Source of the DNA: JBBQWS01 sp038210415
Lineage (GTDB): Bacteria > Actinomycetota > Actinomycetes > Prado026
Length of the DNA: 64,000 bases
Direction: 5' to 3'
Assembly (NCBI GenBank): GCA_038210415.1
Contig: JBBQWS010000009.1
Coordinates: forward strand, 1 to 64,000
The translations under genes and the position numbers were made by a program. Position 1 is the first letter of the stretch; the number at the start of each line of letters is the position of its first letter. This document shows positions 16,586 to 25,420 of the stretch, in pieces. The notes beneath the pieces were generated by a model. The model saw only the letters and a list, made by a program, of their open reading frames with translations, ran no database searches and had not been told where the DNA came from.

Positions 16586-19159
16586 ATGGATCTGACCACC
16601 AAGAGCCAGGAAGCCCTTGCGGCGGCGCAGCGAAGCGCCGTGACGGCCGGCAACCCGAGCCTCGAACCCGCGCACCTGCTGGCGGCACTCCTCGACCAGC
16701 CTGAAGGCATCGCGCTCGCCCTGCTAGACGCGCTCGGTGTCGACCGCGCCGGTATCCGCGTGCAGGCGGACGCCGCCGTCAGCCGACTGCCCCGTGCGTC
16801 CGGGGCGACAGTCTCGGCCCCGCAGGCGTCTGGTGCGTTGCAGCGGGTCCTGGCCATGGCCACCGAACGCGCGACTGCGCGCGGCGACGGGTTCATCTCG
16901 ACCGAGCACCTGCTGCTGGGGCTGGCGGCAGCCGGGGCCGACTCGGCCGACCTGCTGCGCGAGCACGGTGCGACCGAGACCGCGCTCACCGAGGCGCTCG
17001 ATCGGGTGCGCGGCTCGGCCCGCGTCGGTTCGGCCGACCCGGAGGGTTCGTTCCAGGCCCTGGAGAAGTACGGGGTCGACCTCACCGCCCGGGCCCGCGA
17101 GGGCGCGATCGACCCGGTCATCGGGCGTGACGCCGAGATCCGCCGGGTCGTGCAGGTGCTTTCGAGGCGGACCAAGAACAACCCGGTGCTCATCGGCGAG
17201 CCAGGTGTCGGCAAGACCGCTGTCGTCGAAGGTCTGGCGCAGCGCATGGTGGCGGGTGACGTGCCGGAGTCGTTGCGGGGCAAGCGGTTGGTGTCGCTCG
17301 ACCTCGGCGCGATGCTCGCGGGGGCCAAGTACCGCGGCGAGTTCGAGGAGCGGCTCAAGGCCGTGCTCGACGAGATCAAGGGGTCGGACGGCCAGGTCGT
17401 CACGTTCATCGACGAACTGCACACCGTGGTCGGTGCCGGCGCATCAGGTGACTCCGCGATGGACGCGAGCAACATGCTCAAGCCGATGCTCGCCCGCGGA
17501 GAGCTGAGAATGGTGGGAGCCACGACCCTTGACGAGTACCGCCAGCACATCGAGAAGGACCCGGCGCTCGAGCGCCGGTTCCAGCAGGTGCTCGTGGGTG
17601 AGCCCTCGGTCGAGGACACGGTCGGCATCCTGCGTGGGCTGAAGGAGAAGTACGAGGCGCACCACAAGGTGCAGATCGCGGACGCCGCCCTGGTCGCCGC
17701 TGCGGTGCTGAGCAACCGGTACATCACCTCGCGGTTCCTCCCCGACAAGGCGATCGATCTTGTCGACGAGGCAGCGTCGCGGCTGCGCATGGAGATCGAC
17801 TCCAGGCCGATCGAGATCGACGAGCTGCAGCGCGCCGTCGACCGGCTGCGCATGGAGGAGATGGCCCTCGAGCACGAGACCGACGACGCGTCCGTCGAGC
17901 GGCTGCGCCGGCTGCGCGCCGACCTCGCCGACCGGCAGGAGAAGCTCAACGCGCTGAACGCCCGCTGGGAACAGGAGAAGGGTGCGCTCAACCGCGCCGG
18001 AGCCCTGGCCGAGGAGCTCGACCGGCTGCGCACCGAGGTCGACCTCGCACAGCGTTCGGGTGACCTCGAGAAGGCGTCGCGGCTGCTGTACGGCCGGGTC
18101 CACGAGGTCGAGAACGAGCTGGCGATCGCCCGCGAAGAAGCCAACTCGCGCAGCGCCATGGTCAAGGAGAACGTCGGCCCCGACGACATCGCCGAGGTCG
18201 TCGCCGCCTGGACGGGCATCCCGGCGGGTCGCCTGCTCCAGGGCGAGACCGAGAAGCTGCTGCAGATGGAGGACCGGATCGGTGACCGGCTGATCGGTCA
18301 GGCGGCCGCCGTGCGCACGGTGTCCGACGCCGTGCGCCGGGCGCGGGCCGGTATCTCCGACCCCGACCGGCCGACGGGTTCGTTCCTGTTCCTCGGCCCG
18401 ACCGGGGTGGGCAAGACCGAGCTCGCGAAGGCCCTGGCCGAGTTCCTCTTCGACGACCCGCACGCCATGGTCCGCATCGACATGAGCGAGTACGGCGAGA
18501 AGCACTCGGTGTCGCGGCTGGTCGGAGCGCCCCCCGGCTACGTCGGCTACGAGGAGGGCGGGCAGCTCACCGAGGCGGTCCGGCGGCGTCCGTACTCCGT
18601 GATCCTGCTCGACGAGGTCGAGAAGGCGCACCCCGAGGTCTTCGACCTGCTGCTGCAGGTGCTCGACGACGGCCGGCTGACCGACGGCCAGGGCCGCACC
18701 GTCGACTTCCGCAACGTCATCCTGATCATGACGTCGAACCTCGGCTCGCACCTGCTCGTGGACCCCGGCTTGGACGGGGTCGCCAAGCGCGAAGGCGTGA
18801 TGACGCTCGTGCGCGCGTCGTTCAAGCCCGAGTTCTTGAACCGGCTCGACGACGTCGTGCTCTTCGACCCGCTCGGCATCGAGGACCTGGCCCGGATCGT
18901 CGACCTGCAGGTGAGCCTGCTGGCGAAGCGGCTGGTCGACCGCCGGCTCACGCTGGCGGTGACCCCGGCGGCGCGGGAGTGGTTGGCACTGGCGGGTTTC
19001 GACCCTGTCTACGGGGCCCGGCCGCTGCGCCGGCTCATCCAGACCGGGATCGGCGACCAGCTCGCGCGTTCGATCCTGTCAGGCGAGGTACGAGACGGCA
19101 GTGAGGTCGCGGTCGACGTCGACGCCGACGGCACCCATCTGGTGGTCAGCGGCGCCTAG
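16586..19159 (+). CDS. clpB: Chaperone ClpB (AAA+ disaggregase)
   Basis: The 857-residue protein has the full ClpB layout: N-terminal repeat domain (1-145), first AAA module with Walker A GEPGVGKT at 204-211, a long coiled-coil middle domain (about 400-520), and a second AAA module with GPTGVGKT at 604-611 and the pore-loop stretch GAPPGYVGYEEGG. It lacks the IGF/L loop of ClpP-binding ClpA. It rescues aggregated proteins together with DnaK. I found no HAIR (HspR) or SigH-type sequence in the 57 bases upstream, so its heat control is not explained by this window. Confidence 0.95.
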   Translation: MDLTTKSQEALAAAQRSAVTAGNPSLEPAHLLAALLDQPEGIALALLDALGVDRAGIRVQADAAVSRLPRASGATVSAPQASGALQRVLAMATERATARGDGFISTEHLLLGLAAAGADSADLLREHGATETALTEALDRVRGSARVGSADPEGSFQALEKYGVDLTARAREGAIDPVIGRDAEIRRVVQVLSRRTKNNPVLIGEPGVGKTAVVEGLAQRMVAGDVPESLRGKRLVSLDLGAMLAGAKYRGEFEERLKAVLDEIKGSDGQVVTFIDELHTVVGAGASGDSAMDASNMLKPMLARGELRMVGATTLDEYRQHIEKDPALERRFQQVLVGEPSVEDTVGILRGLKEKYEAHHKVQIADAALVAAAVLSNRYITSRFLPDKAIDLVDEAASRLRMEIDSRPIEIDELQRAVDRLRMEEMALEHETDDASVERLRRLRADLADRQEKLNALNARWEQEKGALNRAGALAEELDRLRTEVDLAQRSGDLEKASRLLYGRVHEVENELAIAREEANSRSAMVKENVGPDDIAEVVAAWTGIPAGRLLQGETEKLLQMEDRIGDRLIGQAAAVRTVSDAVRRARAGISDPDRPTGSFLFLGPTGVGKTELAKALAEFLFDDPHAMVRIDMSEYGEKHSVSRLVGAPPGYVGYEEGGQLTEAVRRRPYSVILLDEVEKAHPEVFDLLLQVLDDGRLTDGQGRTVDFRNVILIMTSNLGSHLLVDPGLDGVAKREGVMTLVRASFKPEFLNRLDDVVLFDPLGIEDLARIVDLQVSLLAKRLVDRRLTLAVTPAAREWLALAGFDPVYGARPLRRLIQTGIGDQLARSILSGEVRDGSEVAVDVDADGTHLVVSGA

Positions 19160-19239
19160 CTGGCCCGCGGATGGCCCCGGGCGCGACTCGGCTACTGGCT
19201 CGGGTTCAGCCCCGCTAGCAGGGGTGCGGGGGGGTCGGC

Positions 19240-20409
19240 TCAACGGAAGGCGCCCGCGGCCAGCCGGTCGAGCGCCTCGGCAATGACGACCTCGCGCTTG
19301 CAGAAGGCCCAGCGCACCAATGGTCGGCCGATCTCGACGTTGTCGTAGAAGACCTGGTGCGGGATCGCGACGACGCCGCAGCGTTGCGGCAGGGCCCGGC
19401 AGAACGCGACGCCGTCGTCCCAGCCGACGCTGCGTACGTCCGTGGTCGCGAAGTAGGTGCCGCGGGGCACGAACACGTCGAAGCCGAGCTGGGCCAGCCC
19501 GTCGCACAGCTGGTCGCGGCGCGAGGCGAGCTCGGTGCGTAGCCCCTCGAAGTACGACGCAGGCAGCGCGAGCGCCTCGGCGATGGCGTACTGGAACGGG
19601 CCGGACGACACGTAGGTCAGGAACTGCTTGGTCGTCCGCACGGCAGCGACGAGCTCGGGGGACCCGGTCGCCCAGCCGACCTTCCAGCCGGTGAACGAGA
19701 ACGACTTGCCCCCCGACGAGATCGTGAGGGTGCGGTCGGCCATGCCCGGCAGGGTGCAGATGGGGATGTGCTCGGCGCCGTCGAAGGTCAGGTGCTCGTA
19801 GACCTCGTCGCTGATCACGAGCAGGTCGTGCGCGACCGCCACCTCTGCCAGGGCGGTGAGCTCGGCGCGCGAGAGCACCGCGCCGGTGGGGTTGTGCGGG
19901 GTGTTCAGCAGGATCGCCCGGGTTCGCGGGGTCACCGCCCGGCGCAGCGCGTCGACGTCGAGGGCGAAGTCGGGCGCCCGCAACGTGACCGGCACCCGGA
20001 CGCCGCGGGCCATGGTGATCGCGGCCGCATAGCAGTCGAAGTACGGCTCCAGTGCGATCACCTCGTCGCCGGCATCGACGAGGGCGAGGATCGCTGCGGC
20101 GAGCGCCTCGGACGCCCCGGCCGTGACGAGGACCTGCGCATCCGGGTCGAGCTCGATGCCGTATCGCGATCGCTGGTGCTCGGCGACCGCGCGGCGGAGC
20201 TCGGGGACGCCGAGGCCGGGCGGGTACTGGTTGCCGCGGCCCTCGCGGATGGCCCGCACGGCCGCCTCGGCGATCTCGCCCGGGCCGTCGGTGTCGGGGA
20301 ATCCCTGGCCCAGGTTGATCGACCCGGTCGCGGACGCGAGGGCCGACATCTCCGCGAAGATTGACGTACCGAGGCCTTGCAGGTGTGGGGAGAGCAGGCG
20401 GGCGACCAT
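19240..20409 (-). CDS. Class I/II pyridoxal-phosphate aminotransferase
   Basis: The 389-residue fold-type I aminotransferase begins with INLGQGFPDTDGP and contains NTPHNPTGAVLS, SDEVYEHL and the PLP lysine in SSGGKSFSFTGWK (Lys235). This pattern is shared by the DapC-like N-succinyldiaminopimelate aminotransferases of actinobacteria and by methionine/kynurenine aminotransferases such as YbdL. No other lysine-pathway gene is adjacent. It converges with clpB and is divergent from the SDR gene, with 29 bases between starts. Confidence 0.88.
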   Translation of the reverse strand: MVARLLSPHLQGLGTSIFAEMSALASATGSINLGQGFPDTDGPGEIAEAAVRAIREGRGNQYPPGLGVPELRRAVAEHQRSRYGIELDPDAQVLVTAGASEALAAAILALVDAGDEVIALEPYFDCYAAAITMARGVRVPVTLRAPDFALDVDALRRAVTPRTRAILLNTPHNPTGAVLSRAELTALAEVAVAHDLLVISDEVYEHLTFDGAEHIPICTLPGMADRTLTISSGGKSFSFTGWKVGWATGSPELVAAVRTTKQFLTYVSSGPFQYAIAEALALPASYFEGLRTELASRRDQLCDGLAQLGFDVFVPRGTYFATTDVRSVGWDDGVAFCRALPQRCGVVAIPHQVFYDNVEIGRPLVRWAFCKREVVIAEALDRLAAGAFR

Positions 20410-20438
20410 CCCGACAACGTACGTGGCAGGCTGAGCGA

Positions 20439-21197
20439 ATGGCTATCGCACTCGTCACCGGCTCGACGTCAGGCATCGGCGCGGCGTTCGCGGAGCGGCT
20501 CGCGGCTCGGGGCTACGACCTCGTGCTGGTGGCCCGCACCGCGGCCAGGCTCGAAGCGCAGGCCGAATCTCTGCGGCATCGGTACGGCGGCGCCGTCGAG
20601 GTGCTGCCCGCGGACCTCGCCGACCCGCTGGCCCTGCGCGAGATCGAGGCGCGGCTGGCGGCGGAGCCCTTCGACCTGCTGGTCAACAACGCCGGCTTCG
20701 GTACGAACCAGAGGTTCGCCGACGGTGACGTGAGCGAGGAGGAACGGCAGCTCGACGTCCTCGTGCGTGCGGTGCTCCGGCTGACCCATGCCGCGATCGG
20801 CCCGATGATCCGACGCAGGCAGGGAGCGGTCGTCAACGTCTCGTCGGTCGCCGGCTTCGTGCCTGGCGGGTCCTACGCCGCGGCCAAGGGCTGGGTGACG
20901 TCGTTCAGCGAGGGCCTCGCCGCAGAGCTCGACCCCGCTGGCGTCCAGGTCATGGCGCTCTGCCCCGGGTTCACGCGGACGGAGTTCCACGAACGTGCCG
21001 GCATGGACGTCTCGGCGATCCCGGACCGGATGTGGCTGCAGCCGGACGACCTGGTCGAAGCGGCGCTCGTGGACCTCGCGAAGGGCAAGCGCGTAAGCAT
21101 CCCCGGGACGACGTACAAGGTGCTGGCCACTGCGGCCCGGCATGCGCCGCGGCGCGCTGTCGCGGCTGCGTATCGCCGGGCCAGGCCCAAGCGGTAA
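20439..21197 (+). CDS. Short-chain dehydrogenase/reductase (SDR)
   Basis: The 252-residue classical SDR has TGSTSGIG at 7-14 for NAD(P) binding, LVNNAG near 82, Ser135/136 in VVNVSSVAG, and Tyr146-x3-Lys150. The C terminus has the long basic tail of the group annotated as short-chain dehydrogenases of unknown substrate (YqjQ/DltE-like). I chose the ATG at 20439; the frame runs further upstream only as a shadow of the divergent aminotransferase gene. Confidence 0.87.
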   Translation: MAIALVTGSTSGIGAAFAERLAARGYDLVLVARTAARLEAQAESLRHRYGGAVEVLPADLADPLALREIEARLAAEPFDLLVNNAGFGTNQRFADGDVSEEERQLDVLVRAVLRLTHAAIGPMIRRRQGAVVNVSSVAGFVPGGSYAAAKGWVTSFSEGLAAELDPAGVQVMALCPGFTRTEFHERAGMDVSAIPDRMWLQPDDLVEAALVDLAKGKRVSIPGTTYKVLATAARHAPRRAVAAAYRRARPKR

Positions 21198-21236
21198 CCC
21201 GGCGAGTGGTCCGCGGAGCCAGCTGTCAGCCCGGGT

Positions 21237-24158
21237 TCAGCCCGAGCTGACCGTGATGACGCCGACGTAGAATGTCTCGTTGGTGCTGCGCGCGGTGAGC
21301 ACGGGGACCGCCTCGGCCGGGAACGTCACCTGGTAGGTGTCGACGTTCGTGCCGAAGGTGAGCGGCGGCCCGATAGCGCCGTCGGACGACGAGTCGGCGA
21401 CGTTGTTCGGGTCCTGCGACCCGCCGACCGGCGTGAGCGGGGCGCCGTTGAGATCCATGGAGTCGCCGACAAGGCTCGCGTCGCTCTCCCAGAGCACCGC
21501 ACCGATCGTTGTCGCGGCTCCGGGGACGCCGGTGATCGTGGTCGCCTGGTCCCGGCCCGGTTGTACGCTGGCGATCCCGTCGAACACGGTCACCTGCGCT
21601 CCCGGGTGCGTCGGGTCGTCGAAGACGACGACCAGCGACCAACCGGCGTAGCGGTTGCTGCCGAGGGTCGCCGTCGGGTCGGCGGCCGACCAGGTGCCGC
21701 CACCACCGGCCCGGACCGACGAGGTGACGTCCGCGAAGGCCTGGTAGACCTTCGGGTTGGCTTTCGCGTCGACCAGGTGGGCGGCAGTGACGTCGGTGTA
21801 GTCCGAGTCCGCGGGACCACGGAGCTTGATGTGGGTCGGGTCGGTGGTGCCGTCCCAGCTGCCGGACCAGTACAGCCCGGCCCAGCGCACCGTGGCGCCG
21901 CTCGGCATGGCGAGGTTGACCGCGGACGACGCGTAGGTCGAGGGGTCGCCGTCGGCGTCGTACCAGGTCATGTTCCAGTCGTTGTTGTCGAGCTTGGTGC
22001 CGATCCGGTTCTGGGCGTCGGTGCAGCCCTTGAGCACGATCGGGCAGGTCATCAACGTGTTGCCGACCTGGGTGATCGATAGGGCGCCCTGGCCGGAGAA
22101 CCGAGCGGTGAGGCCCTCCTTCTGGATGCCGCGCTCACCCGTGAGCGTGATCGGGGCAAGACCGGCCGCGCTGACGGTGACGGTCACCGGGGTGTCGCCG
22201 AGCGAGCGTTCGGCGACGTCGACCCGGAGGTACGCGGTCGTGGACTCACCCGGTGCCAAGGCGGGGTGCATGCAGGTGGCCCCATCGGTGGCTGCCGAGC
22301 ACGACCAGCCGGTGACCGGCGCTCCGGTGGCGTACGTACGCGGGTGCAGGGCCGGGAGCCCGTCGGGCAGCCCGACCGCCGAGCCCTGGACGCCGACGAA
22401 CGTGACGCCCTTGGGCAGCGCGACCGTGGCAGCCAGGGCGGTGGAGGTAGCGGTCCCGGTGTTGGTCACGGTGAAGCCGATCAGGCCGCTGCGGCCCTGC
22501 ACCAGGTCGCCGAGCCGAGCCATCGAACCCGACAGGAGCGCGGCGCCCGGGTCAGTGGGACTGGGGGAGGGCGACGGGGACGGTGTCCCAGTGTCGGTCG
22601 GGCTCGGCGACGGCGAGGGCGACGGGGATCCGGTGTCGGTCGGGCTGGGGCTCGCGCTCGGGCTGGGGCTGGTCGACGTCGGCGTGGGGCTGGGGCTGGT
22701 CGAGGTCGGGCTGGGGCTCGGGCTGGTCGACGTCGGGGTCGGCCCGGCCGGGCTCGAGCTGGTCACGGGTACCGGGATGGTCGCCAGCGAGGTCGGACCG
22801 CTCCCGGGTGTCGACGGGTCGCTTGGCCCGGGCGTCGACGGCCCGCTCGGACCGCCGGGTCCCCCGGTGCCGGCAGAGTCGCTCGGGCCCGGGACGACGG
22901 GTGCCGTCGCCGCCGGCGGGTCGCCGTTGATGTCCGGCTGTCCTGAGCTCTGGGTGAGTGCGACGACGACACCGGCCCCGGCCAGCCCGATGACCGCTGC
23001 AGCGACGCCGGCGATCCAGGTCGTGGTGAGCGCGCCCCCGGTCGCCGTTGCCGTGATCGTCAGCGTCGGGATCGCGCTCGCCGCCGCGGTTCCGGTGCTG
23101 CTGCTGCTCGCTGCTGCGGCTGCCGGTGTGCTGGCTGCTGCGGCACTGGCGGCTGATCCCACGGCTGCGAGTCCGGCGGCTCCTGCGGCAGCCGCGGCGG
23201 CCACCGCTACCGCCCCCGACGACGCTGCTGCTCCGCCGCCTGCTGCTCCGGCGCCTGCTGCGCCGGCCCCCGCACCAGCACCGCTCGCCGCACCAGCGCC
23301 ACCCGCGCCAGGGATCGAGCTGATGGCTGCGCCCGCGCCGAGCAGCGCGCCCGCTTTGAGGTAGCCTGCGACGAAGAGCCCCAGGACCAGCGGCGCAACG
23401 ACGGCGCGCATGCCGTGATTGACGTCGACGAGCTCGCCGACGAGGGCCCGGCACCTCTCGCAGGTGTCGAGGTGGCCTTCGACCTGGGCGGTCTCACGCT
23501 TGGACAGGCCTCCGCGGGCGTACGAGCCGAGCCGGTCGGAGTACGGCTGGCAGCCCTGGTCGAGCGGCCCCATGAGGTGCTGCTGGAGGTAGGCCTGGCG
23601 CAGTCCCTCGCGGGCGCGGTACGCGAGCGCGGCGACGCCGTTGGCGGTGAGCCCGAGGATCGGGGCTACCTGAGCCGGGTTCAGTCCCTCGACCTCGGTG
23701 TGCCACAGCACCGTCTGCCAGCGCTCGGGAAGCGACGAGTACGCCCGGGCGACGAGCGACTTCTCCAGGCCCTCGACGGCGGGGTCGACGAACGGGACGC
23801 CCGGGTCGTACGGCTCGAGGTCGTCGGTGACCTGGACCTTGCTGCTCGCCCGGGTGCGGTCGTACGCGCCTCGCCGGAGGGCGGTCAGCAGGTACGCGCG
23901 GAACGCGACGTCGGGCCCGCCGCCGGCCTGGAGCACGACCAGCACCTTCGCGAAGGCGTCCGACACGAAGTCTTCGGCCTCGCCGGGGTCGCGGGTCAGC
24001 TGCCGGGCTAGCGAGCGCGCGGCGCCGATGTGCCGCGAGAAGAGCGGCCCGAACGCCTCGGTGTTGCCGGCCCGGACCGCGGTGATCAGCTCAGCGTCGC
24101 TCGGCTCGACTGCGCCTTCGGGGGCGGCGTCGAGCGGGACGGGGGGCTGTTCGGACAC
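21237..24158 (-). CDS. Sigma-70 (ECF-like) factor fused to zinc finger, membrane segments and surface-protein domains
   Basis: The 973-residue protein joins parts normally found in separate proteins. Residues 21-104 are sigma region 2 (DAELITAVRAGNTEAF, then AEDFVSDAFAKVLVVLQ). Residues 135-195 are region 4 (LPERWQTVLWHTEVEGL and a helix-turn-helix). Residues 203-236 carry an anti-sigma zinc finger (Cys203, His229-x3-Cys233-x2-Cys236). A hydrophobic segment follows at 250-268, then about 100 Ala/Gly residues, a clear transmembrane helix at 380-401, a Pro/Ser/Thr stalk at 407-538, a DUF11-like domain (544-660) and a large C-terminal domain seen in secreted actinobacterial surface proteins. I chose the GTG at 24158, which follows GGAGAAG; the ATG at 24236 has no ribosome site and the bases between have low GC at third positions. 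Confidence 0.85.
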   Translation of the reverse strand: MSEQPPVPLDAAPEGAVEPSDAELITAVRAGNTEAFGPLFSRHIGAARSLARQLTRDPGEAEDFVSDAFAKVLVVLQAGGGPDVAFRAYLLTALRRGAYDRTRASSKVQVTDDLEPYDPGVPFVDPAVEGLEKSLVARAYSSLPERWQTVLWHTEVEGLNPAQVAPILGLTANGVAALAYRAREGLRQAYLQQHLMGPLDQGCQPYSDRLGSYARGGLSKRETAQVEGHLDTCERCRALVGELVDVNHGMRAVVAPLVLGLFVAGYLKAGALLGAGAAISSIPGAGGAGAASGAGAGAGAAGAGAAGGGAAASSGAVAVAAAAAAGAAGLAAVGSAASAAAASTPAAAAASSSSTGTAAASAIPTLTITATATGGALTTTWIAGVAAAVIGLAGAGVVVALTQSSGQPDINGDPPAATAPVVPGPSDSAGTGGPGGPSGPSTPGPSDPSTPGSGPTSLATIPVPVTSSSPAGPTPTSTSPSPSPTSTSPSPTPTSTSPSPSASPSPTDTGSPSPSPSPSPTDTGTPSPSPSPSPTDPGAALLSGSMARLGDLVQGRSGLIGFTVTNTGTATSTALAATVALPKGVTFVGVQGSAVGLPDGLPALHPRTYATGAPVTGWSCSAATDGATCMHPALAPGESTTAYLRVDVAERSLGDTPVTVTVSAAGLAPITLTGERGIQKEGLTARFSGQGALSITQVGNTLMTCPIVLKGCTDAQNRIGTKLDNNDWNMTWYDADGDPSTYASSAVNLAMPSGATVRWAGLYWSGSWDGTTDPTHIKLRGPADSDYTDVTAAHLVDAKANPKVYQAFADVTSSVRAGGGGTWSAADPTATLGSNRYAGWSLVVVFDDPTHPGAQVTVFDGIASVQPGRDQATTITGVPGAATTIGAVLWESDASLVGDSMDLNGAPLTPVGGSQDPNNVADSSSDGAIGPPLTFGTNVDTYQVTFPAEAVPVLTARSTNETFYVGVITVSSG
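22552..22745. repeat. Tandem repeats coding the Pro/Ser/Thr stalk
   Basis: Within the sigma-fusion gene the DNA repeats short GGGCTGGGGCTCGG-like units. These encode tandem peptides of the SPSPSPTDTG and SPSPTPTST type on the minus strand. Two near-identical units of about 50 bases are followed by several of about 30 bases. Such arrays change length easily and encode extended wall-spanning linkers. Confidence 0.75.
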
Positions 24159-24418
24159 GGGTCGGGCTTCTCCATTCGAGGTCGGCGAGCTCGTGCGTGG
24201 GGCAGTTTGTCCGGTCTGCGGCCTATCAGTGTCCATGATCGCGCGTGCGTATAACAACGCTTACAAGACAGAGACGTCGCCGCCACCGGATCGTGACGGA
24301 GAAACGGCCCTGGAAGCCGTACGGAAAAAACATCGACCAAACCCGCGTCACGGTTGAGCCCTGGGGACGTCTCATCGGTGTTCGGGAAGTTTCCAGCCGG
24401 AGAGAGAGGAGGACGCAG
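24159..24418. promoter_or_regulatory. Divergent intergenic region of the sigma-fusion and GGDEF-like genes
   Basis: This 260-base region separates two divergent genes and must hold both promoters. It contains an unusually AT-rich stretch for this genome (around 24240-24270 and 24325-24345). I could not identify a convincing minus 35/minus 10 pair or a repeated operator. An ECF-type autoregulated promoter would be expected here. Confidence 0.4.
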
Positions 24419-25201
24419 ATGTCCGACGATGTGCTCGAGGCCCTGTTCCCCCTCGGCGGCCCTGCCTCCGCCCTCCGCGCCCGTTGGCAGCGGCGCAGCG
24501 CCGCTGCCACCTGGTCACACCCCACCGACTGGTGGGACCCGGCCGTCGACGCCCTCGCCGAGGCACTCACCGATGGGCGTGACGCGTCCGTCCCCGCCGA
24601 GCTGCTGGGCCGGGTCCGTGCCGAGGCGTGCGTAGGGCTGAACGAGTGCCTCGACGACCTGTCCGCCCTGTTCCGTGAGCTAGGTATCGACGAACCGCCG
24701 TTCGAGGTCACCCGCTCCTTCATGGCCGGCTGGGCCGACGTCGGCGTCGTGCCGCTGCGCACCGCCGGCTGCGAGGACGCGATGACCGGCCTGGCGACCC
24801 CGTCGTACCTGCGTACCCGGCTCGGCGAGCTCTACCGCACCGCCGTCCTCGACAACCGGCTGGTCACCGACATCGCCGGCCTGGTCATCCTCGACGCATC
24901 GGTCGAGACGGCCGACCCGTGGGAGCGGCTCGGTCGGGTCTCGATCCTGGCGGACTGCCTGCGCGAGCACTTCGTCGGTGGCGAGACGCTGGTCGTCCTC
25001 GGCTCCGGTCGGGTGGCTGCCCTCGTCGACCGCACGGCCGACCTCGGCCCGATCCTTGCCGAGCTGCGCGACCTCGTCGACGTGCGACTGATCATGGGCG
25101 GGCTCTCGCAGGCCTCCCGGCGACCTCCGCGGGTGTGGCTCGAGCCGCTCCCGGCGGACTACGACCAGGCGATGGCGCTCCTGCGGGAGCTCGATCGCTG
25201 A
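24419..25201 (+). CDS. Protein with degenerate GGDEF-like domain, function unknown
   Basis: The 260-residue protein has an N-terminal helical half and a C-terminal half that begins DAMTGLATPSYLRTRLGELYR, close to the D-x-L-T-G-L-x-N-R opening of GGDEF domains. The GG(D/E)EF catalytic loop is not present; the equivalent position reads LVVLGSGRVAALV. It therefore cannot make cyclic di-GMP by the known mechanism and may be a binding or scaffold relic. The ATG follows a very strong AGAGAGAGGAGG site. It is divergent from the sigma-fusion gene, which suggests a shared regulatory unit. Confidence 0.7.
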   Translation: MSDDVLEALFPLGGPASALRARWQRRSAAATWSHPTDWWDPAVDALAEALTDGRDASVPAELLGRVRAEACVGLNECLDDLSALFRELGIDEPPFEVTRSFMAGWADVGVVPLRTAGCEDAMTGLATPSYLRTRLGELYRTAVLDNRLVTDIAGLVILDASVETADPWERLGRVSILADCLREHFVGGETLVVLGSGRVAALVDRTADLGPILAELRDLVDVRLIMGGLSQASRRPPRVWLEPLPADYDQAMALLRELDR

Positions 25202-25207
25202 CCGACG

Positions 25208-25240
25208 AGTACGGAGCGCGCTGAGGGGCCGCTCGGTACT
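25208..25240. terminator. Hairpin after the GGDEF-like gene, probable terminator
   Basis: Arms AGTACGGAGCG (25208-25218) and CGCTCGGTACT (25230-25240) pair with one mismatch around an 11-base loop, starting 7 bases after the stop codon. There is no U tract, as is common for actinobacterial terminators. Confidence 0.55.
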
Positions 25241-25305
25241 TCTGACCCACCCGGGGGTGTGGGTCTCCTGGCAGAACTCTTCGAGGGGAGGGGTTCTGTC
25301 GACGG

Positions 25306-25352
25306 CTCGGCGGTGCAGCGGCCCCGGAGGGGTGTGCCGGTGCACCGCCGAG
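25306..25352. promoter_or_regulatory. Perfect 12-bp stem-loop in the leader of the dehydrogenase gene
   Basis: CTCGGCGGTGCA (25306-25317) and TGCACCGCCGAG (25341-25352) are perfect complements around a 23-base loop. A smaller CAGAAC/GTTCTG pair (25272-25298) precedes it. They lie 69 bases before the start of the aldehyde dehydrogenase gene and could be a second terminator or a leader structure. Confidence 0.5.
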
Positions 25353-25420
25353 TTTCGTCGTGCGCCGACGCTGTACGGTGACCGCACCGCTGTCCAGCGT
25401 TGTCGTCGGAGGAGTGCACG

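Noticed and set aside
22552..22745. Short repeats that might suggest a CRISPR or satellite array
   Set aside because: They are in frame and encode the Pro/Ser/Thr stalk of the sigma-fusion protein; there are no spacers.
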